The notes under the pieces were generated by a model. That model did no database searches. It saw only the letters and a list, made by a program, of their open reading frames with translations, and was not told where the DNA came from. The position numbers and the translations under genes are program-made. This document shows positions 1-6,900 of a DNA stretch of 17,542 nucleotides, one piece after another. Within the stretch, counting starts at the first letter, position 1. Each line of letters opens with the position of its first letter. This DNA is from JBLXBZ01 sp048265185 (GTDB lineage: Bacteria; Pseudomonadota; Alphaproteobacteria; Rhizobiales; Stappiaceae): the NCBI GenBank assembly GCA_048265185.1, contig JBLXBZ010000022.1, positions 1 to 17,542 on the forward strand, given 5' to 3'.

Positions 1-75
1 GACGGGCTGCGTTTCGCTATTCGTGAAGGCGGTCGTACCGTCGGCGCTGGCGTTGTCGCCGAAATCATAGAGTAA
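1..75 (+). CDS. tuf: Elongation factor Tu, C-terminal fragment (cut by window start)
   Basis: The first 24 codons and stop read in frame 1 from base 1 and encode the EF-Tu tail, including REGGRTVGAGVVAEI, which is the end of domain III. EF-Tu is the cytoplasmic GTPase that delivers aminoacyl-tRNA to the ribosomal A site. Only the end of the gene is present, so the G domain cannot be checked here. It lies just upstream of tRNA-Trp and secE, the classical tufB position. A second tuf starts at 17373, so this genome has at least two copies about 17 kb apart as direct repeats. Identity is essentially certain from the tail motif; whether the upstream part is intact is unknown. Confidence 0.96.
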   Translation, partial: DGLRFAIREGGRTVGAGVVAEIIE

Positions 76-90
76 GCGGCTAACGCTTTG

Positions 91-114
91 ACGCGTCGCG
101 AAAATGCGGCGCGT
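91..114 (+). terminator. Hairpin after tuf, possible weak terminator or processing site
   Basis: A 9-bp stem (acgcgtcgc at 91-99 with gcggcgcgt at 106-114, one G-U pair) encloses the loop gaaaat, 15 bases after the tuf stop. There is no run of T after it, so it is not a canonical intrinsic terminator. It could be a weak terminator, a 3'-end stabiliser of tuf mRNA, or a processing site ahead of tRNA-Trp. Confidence 0.4.
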
Positions 115-149
115 TGTCCTGGCTAAGCCGATAGCGCTTGAGCGGTGTA

Positions 150-177
150 TTGTCAGGTTTCAAGAGTTCCGTGTAAG
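150..177 (+). promoter_or_regulatory. Candidate promoter for tRNA-Trp
   Basis: TTGTCA at 150-155 resembles a sigma-70 -35 box and is followed after 16 bases by tgtaag (172-177), a poor -10 match. Transcription from here would begin just before the tRNA at 190. The spacing is reasonable but the -10 is weak, so this is only a candidate. Read-through from tuf with tRNA processing is the alternative. Confidence 0.25.
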
Positions 178-189
178 CGGGAAAATTGC

Positions 190-265
190 AGGGGTGTAGC
201 TCAGCTGGTAGAGCGGCGGTCTCCAAAACCGTAGGCCGGGGGTTCGAGTCCCTCCGCCCCTGCCA
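190..265 (+). tRNA. trnW: tRNA-Trp (anticodon CCA)
   Basis: The 76-nt cloverleaf is complete. The acceptor stem pairs 190-196 (aggggtg) with 255-261 (cgcccct), including one G-U pair. The D arm is gctc/gagc. The anticodon stem gcggt/accgt encloses the loop ctccaaa at 221-227, with anticodon CCA at 223-225. The T arm contains ggttcgagtcc. The discriminator is G262 and the CCA end is encoded at 263-265. The tuf-trnW-secE-nusG order is a common bacterial arrangement. Confidence 0.97.
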
Positions 266-310
266 ATTAACTCTTGATTTATGAGTCGTAAGGCTCTAGT
301 TTAGGAATTC

Positions 311-345
311 GGGCGAGGCGCGCGGACCCTTCCGCGCGCCCGCCT
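311..345 (+). other. Very stable hairpin between tRNA-Trp and secE
   Basis: A perfect 10-bp stem (ggcgcgcgga at 317-326 with tccgcgcgcc at 331-340) closes the loop ccct. It is extended below a single bulged A316 by ggcg (312-315) with cgcc (341-344) and a possible G311-T345 wobble. No T-run follows, so it does not look like an intrinsic terminator. It lies 46 bases after the tRNA and 24 bases before secE. It may protect the 5' end of a processed secE-nusG message or act as a pause or partial terminator. A weak promoter-like pair, ttgatt at 274-279 and tagttt at 297-302 (spacing 17), lies just upstream, but I do not call it. Confidence 0.6.
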
Positions 346-368
346 ACTGTTAAAGGGCCGGTATCGGA

Positions 369-566
369 ATGGCGAAGACCAATCCTTTTATGTTCTTTCA
401 GCAAGTGCGGTCGGAGGTTTCGAAAGTTACCTGGCCGACGCGGCGGGAGACGTTGATCACGACCGTGATGGTTTTTGTCATGGTTTTTCTCGCAAGCGTG
501 TTTTTCTTGCTGGCGGACCAGTTGATGAGCTGGGGTGTTGGCCTGTTACTTGGTCTTGGTGCTTGA
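369..566 (+). CDS. secE: Preprotein translocase subunit SecE
   Basis: This 65-residue protein is the small essential subunit of the SecYEG inner-membrane channel, where it clamps the two halves of SecY. The diagnostic amphipathic segment SEVSKVTWPTRRET lies at residues 15-28, followed by a hydrophobic membrane span (about 30-50) and a short hydrophobic tail. The length is typical of the single-span SecE of alphaproteobacteria; the E. coli protein has three spans. The upstream ribosome-binding site is weak. nusG starts 40 bases after the stop, which is the standard secE-nusG pairing. Confidence 0.96.
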   Translation: MAKTNPFMFFQQVRSEVSKVTWPTRRETLITTVMVFVMVFLASVFFLLADQLMSWGVGLLLGLGA

Positions 567-606
567 ATTCAAGCGCAGACGTTGATGGATAATCGGATCG
601 GAATTC

Positions 607-1140
607 ATGGAAAAGCGTTGGTATATCGTCCACGCCTACTCAAATTTTGAGAAGAAAGTAGCTGAATCGATCCGCGAAAAGGCGAGTCAACAGGGGCTTG
701 AGGATCTCTTTGAGGAAATTCTCGTTCCGACTGAAAAGGTCGTTGAGATTCGTCGCGGTCGCAAGGTTGATGCTGAGCGGAAATTTTTCCCCGGATATGT
801 TCTGGTGAAAATGGCGATGACGAACGAAGCTTTTCACCTGATCAAGGATACGCCGAAAGTGACTGGGTTTCTCGGGGCGGACTTGAAGCCAAGTCCGATT
901 TCGGAAGCTGAGGCGCTGCGTATTCTTCATCAGGTTCAGGAAGGCGTTGATCGGCCTAAGCCCTCCGTTAGCTTTGAGGTTGGCGAGCAGGTTAAGGTTT
1001 CTGATGGGCCGTTCGCTTCATTTTCCGGTCTTGTGGAAGAGGTGGATGAAGAGCGTGCGCGTCTTAAGGTGGCCGTTTCGATTTTTGGTCGCGCGACGCC
1101 GGTGGAGTTGGAATACGGTCAAGTCGAAAAAACGGTTTGA
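607..1140 (+). CDS. nusG: Transcription termination/antitermination protein NusG
   Basis: This 177-residue protein binds elongating RNA polymerase, suppresses pausing, aids Rho, and couples transcription to translation through S10. The N-terminal NGN domain (about residues 3-110) includes WYIVHAYSNFEKKV near the start and the hallmark FFPGYVLV at 60-67. The C-terminal KOW domain (about 122-175) includes VGEQVKVSDGPF. Length is close to the 181 residues of E. coli NusG. It follows secE directly, so the two are likely cotranscribed. rplK begins 168 bases further on, after a spacer that may carry rplK regulation. Confidence 0.98.
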   Translation: MEKRWYIVHAYSNFEKKVAESIREKASQQGLEDLFEEILVPTEKVVEIRRGRKVDAERKFFPGYVLVKMAMTNEAFHLIKDTPKVTGFLGADLKPSPISEAEALRILHQVQEGVDRPKPSVSFEVGEQVKVSDGPFASFSGLVEEVDEERARLKVAVSIFGRATPVELEYGQVEKTV

Positions 1141-1308
1141 TTTTATCTCGTCGTTCGCGGCGAGTTGAGTTGTGCGCGTCGTTCGTGAGTGGGCGATCGC
1201 ATGTGAGGGTGGAAGGTTGTTCGTTCTTGATCGCCAGGGGCGCGGCGCCGAACCACCCATTCTCTCCAAGGCCGGGATTGCGCCGGTCATGCCATAAGGG
1301 AGAAATTC
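1141..1308 (+). promoter_or_regulatory. nusG-rplK spacer / putative rplKA leader
   Basis: This 168-base spacer contains no gene. A hairpin of seven pairs lies at 1147-1164 (ctcgtcg with cggcgag around ttcg, one G-U pair), 6 bases after the nusG stop and without a T-run. Further on, gggtgg (1207-1212) can pair with ccaccc (1253-1258) around a GC-rich apical element. In other bacteria the L1 protein represses its own operon by binding the rplKA leader, so this region is the natural place for that site. I did not identify a specific L1-binding motif or a convincing promoter. The rplK ribosome-binding site, aagggag, ends 7 bases before the start codon. Confidence 0.4.
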
Positions 1309-1737
1309 ATGGCGAAGAAGATTGCAGGTTATTTGAAGTTGCAGGTGCCGGCCGCTTCGGCGACGCCGTCCCCGCCTATCGGTCCTGCGCTGGGTCAGCG
1401 CGGTTTGAACATCATGGAGTTCTGTAAAGCGTTTAACGCGCAGACGCAGGATGTTGAAAAGGGCGCTCCGTGCCCGACGATTATTACGTATTATTCCGAT
1501 AAGTCTTTCACTTTCGAAGTGAAGACAGCTCCAGTGAGCTTTTTCCTGAAAAAAGCTTGCGGCCTCAAGTCTGGTTCAAAGACGCCTGGTCGCGGTACGG
1601 TTGGGTCTGTTACGAAAGCTCAGGTTCGTGAAATCGCCGAGGCTAAGATGAAAGACCTGAACGCCAATGACATCGAAGCTGCGATGTTGATGGTTGAGGG
1701 ATCCGCCCGTTCGATGGGCCTTGAGGTGACGGAGTAA
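1309..1737 (+). CDS. rplK: 50S ribosomal protein L11
   Basis: This 142-residue protein binds 23S rRNA at the GTPase-associated centre with L10 and L7/L12. It is required for stringent-factor activation and thiopeptide binding. The N-terminal proline-rich segment PPIGPALGQRGLNI (22-35) is diagnostic. The C-terminal RNA-binding domain includes KTPGRGTVGSVTKAQVREIA (91-110) and ends in SMGLEV. The length equals that of E. coli L11. A good Shine-Dalgarno sequence precedes the ATG. rplA follows 4 bases after the stop, so the pair is translationally linked. Confidence 0.98.
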   Translation: MAKKIAGYLKLQVPAASATPSPPIGPALGQRGLNIMEFCKAFNAQTQDVEKGAPCPTIITYYSDKSFTFEVKTAPVSFFLKKACGLKSGSKTPGRGTVGSVTKAQVREIAEAKMKDLNANDIEAAMLMVEGSARSMGLEVTE

Positions 1738-1741
1738 TCAG

Positions 1742-2437
1742 ATGGCGAAGGTCGGAAAACGTATTGTCGCCGCGCGCGAAGGTGTTGAGCGCGAAAAGCT
1801 TTACTCGCTCGGAGAGGCTTTGGCGCTTGTGAAGGCGCGTGCGACAGCTAAATTTGATGAAACTGTTGAAGTGGCTATTAATCTGGGCGTAGATCCACGT
1901 CATGCTGACCAAATGGTCCGCGGCGTTTGCGTGTTGCCAAATGGCACGGGTAAATCGGTTCGCGTCGCGGTCTTCGCGCGCGGCGATAAAGCTGACGAAG
2001 CGCGCGCAGCTGGTGCGGACGTCGTTGGCGCCGAAGAGTTGGTTGCTGAAGTGCAGGCGGGCAAGATCGACTTCGATCGCTGTATCGCGACGCCGGACAT
2101 GATGCCTCTCGTTGGTCGTTTGGGTAAGGTTCTTGGTCCTCGTGGCATGATGCCTAACCCCAAGATCGGCACGGTGACGCCAGACGTGACTTCTGCGGTG
2201 AACGACGCCAAGGGCGGCGCTGTTCAGTTCCGTGTTGAAAAGGCTGGTATCGTTCATGCCGGCGTTGGCAAAGCGTCTTTCTCTGATGACGCGCTTCTGG
2301 AAAACCTGAAGGCGCTTATCGATGCTGTGTTGAAGGCGCGTCCAGCTGGCGCTAAAGGTTCGTATTTGAAGCGTTTGGCTTTGTCTTCGACGATGGGGCC
2401 TGGCGTTAAAATTGATCCGGCCTCTGTTTCGCAATAA
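1742..2437 (+). CDS. rplA: 50S ribosomal protein L1
   Basis: This 231-residue protein forms the mobile L1 stalk that moves deacylated tRNA out of the E site. In many bacteria it also represses translation of its own operon. The family signature around GRLGKVLGPRGMMPNPKIGT lies at residues 125-144, and the N-terminus has the usual Y-x-L-x-EAL pattern (21-27). Its Shine-Dalgarno sequence (cggag) overlaps the rplK stop codon region, and only 4 bases separate the genes, consistent with translational coupling. Length is close to the E. coli protein (234). Confidence 0.98.
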   Translation: MAKVGKRIVAAREGVEREKLYSLGEALALVKARATAKFDETVEVAINLGVDPRHADQMVRGVCVLPNGTGKSVRVAVFARGDKADEARAAGADVVGAEELVAEVQAGKIDFDRCIATPDMMPLVGRLGKVLGPRGMMPNPKIGTVTPDVTSAVNDAKGGAVQFRVEKAGIVHAGVGKASFSDDALLENLKALIDAVLKARPAGAKGSYLKRLALSSTMGPGVKIDPASVSQ

Positions 2438-2462
2438 TTTGCGATTGGTCTTAATAAGTTTT

Positions 2463-2503
2463 GCCCGGTTCGCCGGGCGAATTGCCCACCGGAGACGGTG
2501 GGC
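2463..2503 (+). other. Tandem tetraloop hairpins after rplA
   Basis: Two perfect hairpins lie back to back starting 25 bases after the rplA stop. The first pairs gcccgg (2463-2468) with ccgggc (2473-2478) around a TTCG tetraloop. The second pairs gcccaccg (2484-2491) with cggtgggc (2496-2503) around GAGA, a GNRA-type tetraloop. Neither is followed by a T-run. They directly precede the L10-binding element and may form part of the rplJL leader fold, protect the rplKA 3' end, or cause partial termination between rplKA and rplJL. Confidence 0.65.
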
Positions 2504-2506
2504 GTC

Positions 2507-2580
2507 CCTGTCCGAGACTGCAGGTGTTTTCGGGAAACCGAGAGCTTAAGCCAAATGGGCCTGCACAGATGGGTGAGAAC
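2507..2580 (+). ncRNA. Ribosomal protein L10 leader (cis-regulatory RNA)
   Basis: The segment matches the conserved rplJ leader fold. An outer helix pairs cctgtc (2507-2512) with gatggg (2568-2573), with two G-U pairs. An asymmetric internal loop follows (cgagac at 2513-2518 against aca at 2565-2567 or adjacent). The inner helix pairs tgcagg (2519-2524) with cctgca (2560-2565). The strings gtccgagactgcaggtg and ggtgagaac resemble the E. coli L10 leader as I remember it (Rfam L10_leader family). In that system the L10-L12 complex binds this RNA and represses rplJL translation. The element lies about 190 bases upstream of the rplJ start. The identity rests on motif recall and hand pairing, not a covariance search. 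Confidence 0.8.
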
Positions 2581-2765
2581 TTGATTTCGCATCTTCTTTT
2601 GAAGGCGCAAATTTGGTTCGAGCCGTTTTAGCCTTGCCACGTGCGATGCGCGGGTGAGGGGACAGGAACCCTGAGCGTCGTTCGCAGCGCCGGGTTTTCC
2701 GGCCCACTGCGAGTGGCAAAGGCAATAGGCGGCGGGAAACGCCCGTCGTCAAATGGAGAAGGCAA
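2581..2765 (+). promoter_or_regulatory. Distal rplJ leader with competing hairpins
   Basis: This untranslated stretch links the L10-binding element to rplJ. Two hairpins overlap and cannot form together. One has cgcag (2683-2687) with ctgcg (2707-2711) enclosing ccgg (2690-2693) with ccgg (2699-2702). The other is ccact (2704-2708) with agtgg (2712-2716) around gcg. A further small stem, ggcg with cgcc, lies at 2731-2743. They could relay L10 binding upstream to the rplJ start. The Shine-Dalgarno sequence ggag at 2755-2758 sits 7 bases before the GTG start. Confidence 0.4.
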
Positions 2766-3284
2766 GTGGAAAGAGCGGATAAGCAAGAGTTCGTCACGTC
2801 CTTCAACGAGGTGCTTTCCAGCACGAGCGTTGTCGTCGTGGCGCACTATGCGGGTCTTTCGGTTGCGCAAATGACCGCTTTGCGGTCACAGATGCGCGAA
2901 GCCGGCGGATCTGTAAAAGTCGCAAAAAACCGCCTGGTCAAGCTTGCCCTTCAAGGCACCGAGATGGAGCACATTGCTGACCTTCTCTCGGGTCCGGTTG
3001 TGATCGCCTATTCGGACGATCCAGTCGCGGCTCCGAAGGTTGCAGTGAATTTCGCCAAGGCAAACGAACAGTTTGAAATTCTTGGCGGCGCTCTTGGCGC
3101 GACGAATCTCAATCCTGAAGGCGTCAAGTCGCTTGCGACTATGCCGTCTCTTGATGAGCTGCGCGCCAAGCTGGTGGGTCTGGTTCAGGCTCCCGCCACC
3201 AAGGTTGTTCGTGTTGTCAACACTCCTGCGGGCCAATTGGCGCGCGTTTTCGGAGCGTATGGCGAGAAGGGCGAAGCCGCTTAA
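2766..3284 (+). CDS. rplJ: 50S ribosomal protein L10
   Basis: This 172-residue protein anchors L7/L12 dimers on the ribosome as the base of the stalk, and it autoregulates rplJL by binding the leader upstream. The N-terminal rRNA-binding domain is recognisable, with the conserved AKNRL at residues 53-57 and GPVVIAYSDDP at 76-86. The C-terminal helix region (LVQAPATKVVRVVNTPAGQL and beyond) is where L12 dimers attach. The start is GTG at 2766, chosen for the GGAG Shine-Dalgarno 7 bases upstream and the family-typical N-terminus MERADKQEFV. There is no ATG nearby that fits. rplL follows after 60 bases. Confidence 0.97.
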   Translation: MERADKQEFVTSFNEVLSSTSVVVVAHYAGLSVAQMTALRSQMREAGGSVKVAKNRLVKLALQGTEMEHIADLLSGPVVIAYSDDPVAAPKVAVNFAKANEQFEILGGALGATNLNPEGVKSLATMPSLDELRAKLVGLVQAPATKVVRVVNTPAGQLARVFGAYGEKGEAA

Positions 3285-3344
3285 GGCGGAATATATAAAC
3301 ACTGTCGATTACCGATTACGGTTCGAATTCAAAGGTAAAGTAAA

Positions 3345-3719
3345 ATGGCCGATCTTGAAAAGCTCGTAGAAGAACTCTCTACACTTACTGTTATGGAAGC
3401 TGCTGAACTTTCTAAGCTTCTTGAAGAAAAATGGGGCGTTTCCGCAGCAGCTCCTGTTGCTATGGCTGTCGCTGGCGGCGGCGGCGACGCGCCTGCCGCT
3501 GAAGAAAAGACTGAATTTGACGTTGTCCTGGCAAGCGCAGGCGACAAGAAAATCAACGTCATTAAAGAAGTCCGCGGCATCACCGGTCTTGGTCTGAAAG
3601 AAGCCAAGGATCTGGTTGAAGGCGCACCTAAGACCGTTAAAGAAGGCGTGTCCAAGGACGAAGCTGAAGAGCTGAAGAAGAAGCTTGAAGAAGCTGGCGC
3701 TAAGGTTGAGCTTAAGTAA
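3345..3719 (+). CDS. rplL: 50S ribosomal protein L7/L12
   Basis: This 124-residue stalk protein is present in several copies per ribosome and recruits the translational GTPases (EF-G, EF-Tu, IF2). Three parts are visible: an N-terminal dimerisation helix region (2-30), a flexible Ala/Gly hinge (about 33-53, including AVAGGGGDAPAA), and the C-terminal factor-binding domain with KINVIKEVRGITGLGLKEAK (69-88) and a VELK end. Codon use is strongly biased, as expected for one of the most abundant proteins. A cluster of hairpins follows, separating the ribosomal protein genes from rpoB. Confidence 0.98.
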   Translation: MADLEKLVEELSTLTVMEAAELSKLLEEKWGVSAAAPVAMAVAGGGGDAPAAEEKTEFDVVLASAGDKKINVIKEVRGITGLGLKEAKDLVEGAPKTVKEGVSKDEAEELKKKLEEAGAKVELK

Positions 3720-3736
3720 TAGGGCTTATTGCCCTT

Positions 3737-3764
3737 TAGGTTCCGGGGTGCTCCCCGGAACCTG
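3737..3764 (+). terminator. rplL-rpoB attenuator hairpin
   Basis: An 11-bp perfect stem (aggttccgggg at 3738-3748 with ccccggaacct at 3753-3763) closes the loop tgct, with an extra T-G wobble at the base. It is followed by gtttgattt, a weakly T-rich tail. In E. coli an attenuator between rplL and rpoB lowers polymerase gene expression relative to the ribosomal proteins. The position and strength here suggest the same role, with partial rather than full termination because rpoB has no other obvious promoter. Confidence 0.7.
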
Positions 3765-3777
3765 TTTGATTTGCAGA

Positions 3778-3891
3778 CCCCGGCGGGATATCCCGATCCG
3801 GGGAATTCGTCCCCTGAAGGGGAAGTTTAGTCCGGGAGGACGGTTCTCCCAAATGTCCGGGCGGCACTAGTTGCTATAGGTTTTTCGGACA
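3778..3891 (+). promoter_or_regulatory. Further structured elements in the rplL-rpoB spacer
   Basis: After the attenuator hairpin the spacer holds more paired elements. The 12-base palindrome cgggatatcccg (3784-3795) is framed by ccccgg (3778-3783) and ccgggg (3798-3803). A small hairpin cccc-tgaa-gggg lies at 3811-3822. A longer-range pair joins tgtccg (3854-3859) to cggaca (3886-3891). E. coli has an RNase III processing site in this interval, so cleavage or message-stability control is a reasonable guess. No protein is encoded. Confidence 0.5.
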
Positions 3892-3921
3892 GCCGTCACC
3901 TGAGCGATACGAGGAGCGACA

Positions 3922-6900
3922 ATGGCGCACACGTTCAACGGTCGCAAGAGGGTCCGCAAGTATTACGGATCCATCCGCGAAGTCGCGGCGATGCCCAACC
4001 TTATTGAGGTCCAGAAGGCCTCATACGACCAGTTCTTGCAGGTCGAAAAAGGGGATGACGGGCGCGCCGAAGAAGGTCTCGAAGCCGTCTTCAAGTCGGT
4101 GTTCCCAATTTCCGATTTCGCCGGCACGGCGTTATTGGAGTTTGTGAGCTACGAATTTGAAGCTCCAAAGTATGACGTGGAGGAATGCCGTCAGCGTGGT
4201 ATGACTTACGCCGCGCCGTTGAAGGTGACGCTCCGCTTGATCGTGTTCGATGTCGATGAGGAAACCGGCGCGAAATCGGTCAAGGACATTAAAGAGCAAG
4301 ACGTCTATATGGGCGATATGCCGTTCATGACATTGAACGGCACTTTTGTCGTCAATGGCACGGAACGTGTTATCGTTTCGCAGATGCATCGCTCTCCAGG
4401 CGTTTTCTTCGATCACGACAAAGGCAAGACTCATTCGAGCGGCAAGCTTCTGTTTGCTTCGCGGATCATTCCTTATCGCGGCTCTTGGCTCGATATCGAA
4501 TTTGACGCGAAAGACATTGTCTATGCCCGTATTGATCGCCGTCGTAAAATTCCCGTAACGTCATTGCTTATGGCGCTGGGTCTCGACCCTGAAACGATTC
4601 TGAATACGTTCTACGATCAGATTGAATACACTCGTCTGGACGATGGAAGCTGGCGTTTGCCATTCGATGGCGAGCGTTTGAAGGGCGCTAAGCTTGGCTA
4701 TGACCTGATCGACGCGGACAGCGGCGACGTCATTGTTGAGGCGGGGCGGCGGATCACTGTTCGCACCCTTCGTCAGTTGGCGGAAAAAGGCGTTAAGTCT
4801 CTGAAGGTTCTGGAAGAGGATCTTCACGGTCACTACTTGGCCAATGACGTTGTTGATCTTTCCACGGGTGAAATTTTCGCAGAAGCCGGGGAAGAAATCA
4901 CGGACAAGGTTCTTGAGACCCTTGTTGACAACGGTCACACGCAGATTTCGATACTTGATATCGACCATGTAAATACTGGCGCATATATTCGTAATACGCT
5001 GACGGTCGATAAGAACGAAAATCGCGAAGAAGCGCTTTTCGACATCTATCGCGTGATGCGTCCGGGCGAGCCGCCCACCATGGATTCAGCTGAAGCCATG
5101 TTCCAGTCGCTGTTTTTCGATTCAGAGCGCTATGACTTGTCGGCGGTTGGCCGGGTCAAGATGAATATGCGCCTTGACTTGGAATGCGACGATACGGTTC
5201 GCGTTCTGCGCAAAGAAGATATCCTCGCGGTAATTTCCCTCTTGCTCAAGCTGCGCGACGGCAAAGGCGAGATCGACGACATTGATAACCTTGGCAACCG
5301 CCGGGTTCGTTCTGTCGGCGAGTTGATGGAAAATCAATATCGTGTCGGGCTTTTGCGCATGGAGCGCGCTATTAAAGAGCGTATGTCTTCTGTCGAAATC
5401 GACACGGTTATGCCGCAGGACCTGATCAATGCGAAGCCGGCGGCGGCCGCTGTTCGCGAGTTTTTCGGTTCATCGCAGCTGTCGCAGTTTATGGATCAGA
5501 CCAACCCGCTGTCGGAAGTGACGCATAAGCGCCGCTTGTCGGCGCTTGGTCCAGGTGGTTTGACGCGTGAGCGCGCCGGTTTTGAGGTTCGTGACGTTCA
5601 TCCGACGCATTATGGCCGTATCTGCCCGATTGAAACGCCGGAAGGCCCGAACATTGGCCTGATCAATTCGCTTGCGACTTTCGCGCGCGTCAATAAATAT
5701 GGGTTTATTGAAAGCCCGTACCGCCGCGTTAAGGACGGTCAGGTGACCTCGGACGTCGTCTATCTTTCGGCGATGGAGGAGTCCAAATATCATGTGGCTC
5801 AGGCCAACGCTGAAATCGACGATGATGGTCGTTTTGTAGCGGAGCTTATCACTTGCCGTCATGCAGGTGAGAACATGCTGTTGCCGCCTGAGCGCGTCGA
5901 TTTCATGGACGTGTCTCCAAAGCAGCTCGTTTCGGTGGCTGCGTCGCTCATTCCATTCCTTGAGAACGATGACGCTAACCGCGCTCTCATGGGCTCTAAC
6001 ATGATGCGTCAGGCCGTGCCTTTGGTTCGCGCCGAAGCGCCTTTTGTTGGAACCGGGATGGAGCCTATCGTGGCTCGCGACTCGGGCGCGGCTATTGGTG
6101 CCCGCCGTGGCGGCGTCGTCGATCAGGTCGACGCGACGCGTATAGTTATCCGCGCAACGGAAGATCTTGACCCCTCCAAATCGGGCGTCGACATCTACCG
6201 GCTGATGAAGTTCCAACGTTCCAACCAGAACACATGTATCAACCAGCGGCCTTTGGTGCGCGTTGGCGATGTGATTGGCAAAGGCGACATTATTGCTGAT
6301 GGTCCGTCTACGGATCTTGGCGATCTGGCCTTGGGCCGTAACGTGCTTGTCGCGTTTATGCCTTGGAATGGCTATAACTTCGAGGATTCTATCCTTTTGT
6401 CCGAGCGCATCGTTCGCGATGACGTGTTTACTTCCATTCACCTCGAAGAATTTGAGGTAATGGCGCGCGACACCAAGCTTGGCCCGGAAGAAATCACCCG
6501 TGACATTCCAAACGTTTCTGAGGAAGCGTTGAAGAATCTCGATGAGGCCGGGATTGTTTACATTGGGGCGGAGTTGCATCCGGGCGATATCCTTGTTGGT
6601 AAGATCACGCCGAAGGGCGAGAGCCCGATGACGCCGGAAGAGAAGCTTTTGCGTGCGATCTTCGGTGAAAAGGCGTCTGACGTGCGTGATACGTCTTTGC
6701 GTCTTCCCCCCGGCGTTGCTGGCACTGTCGTTGAAGTTCGTGTCTTCAACCGTCATGGCATTGAAAAAGACGAACGCGCCATGGCGATCGAACGCGAGGA
6801 GATTGAGCGTCTCGCGAAAGACCGTGACGATGAACAAGCGATTTTGGACCGCAACGTTTATGGTCGTCTGGCGGAGCAATTGCTTGGCAAGGTGGCTGTG

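Noticed and set aside
1643..2434. 263-codon - strand frame across rplK-rplA
   Set aside because: Overlaps two certain ribosomal protein genes along its whole length and has an Arg/His-rich composition typical of antisense frames.
3685..3870. 61-codon + strand frame across the rplL end and the rpoB spacer
   Set aside because: It starts inside rplL in another frame and runs through the hairpin-rich spacer, with no ribosome-binding site.
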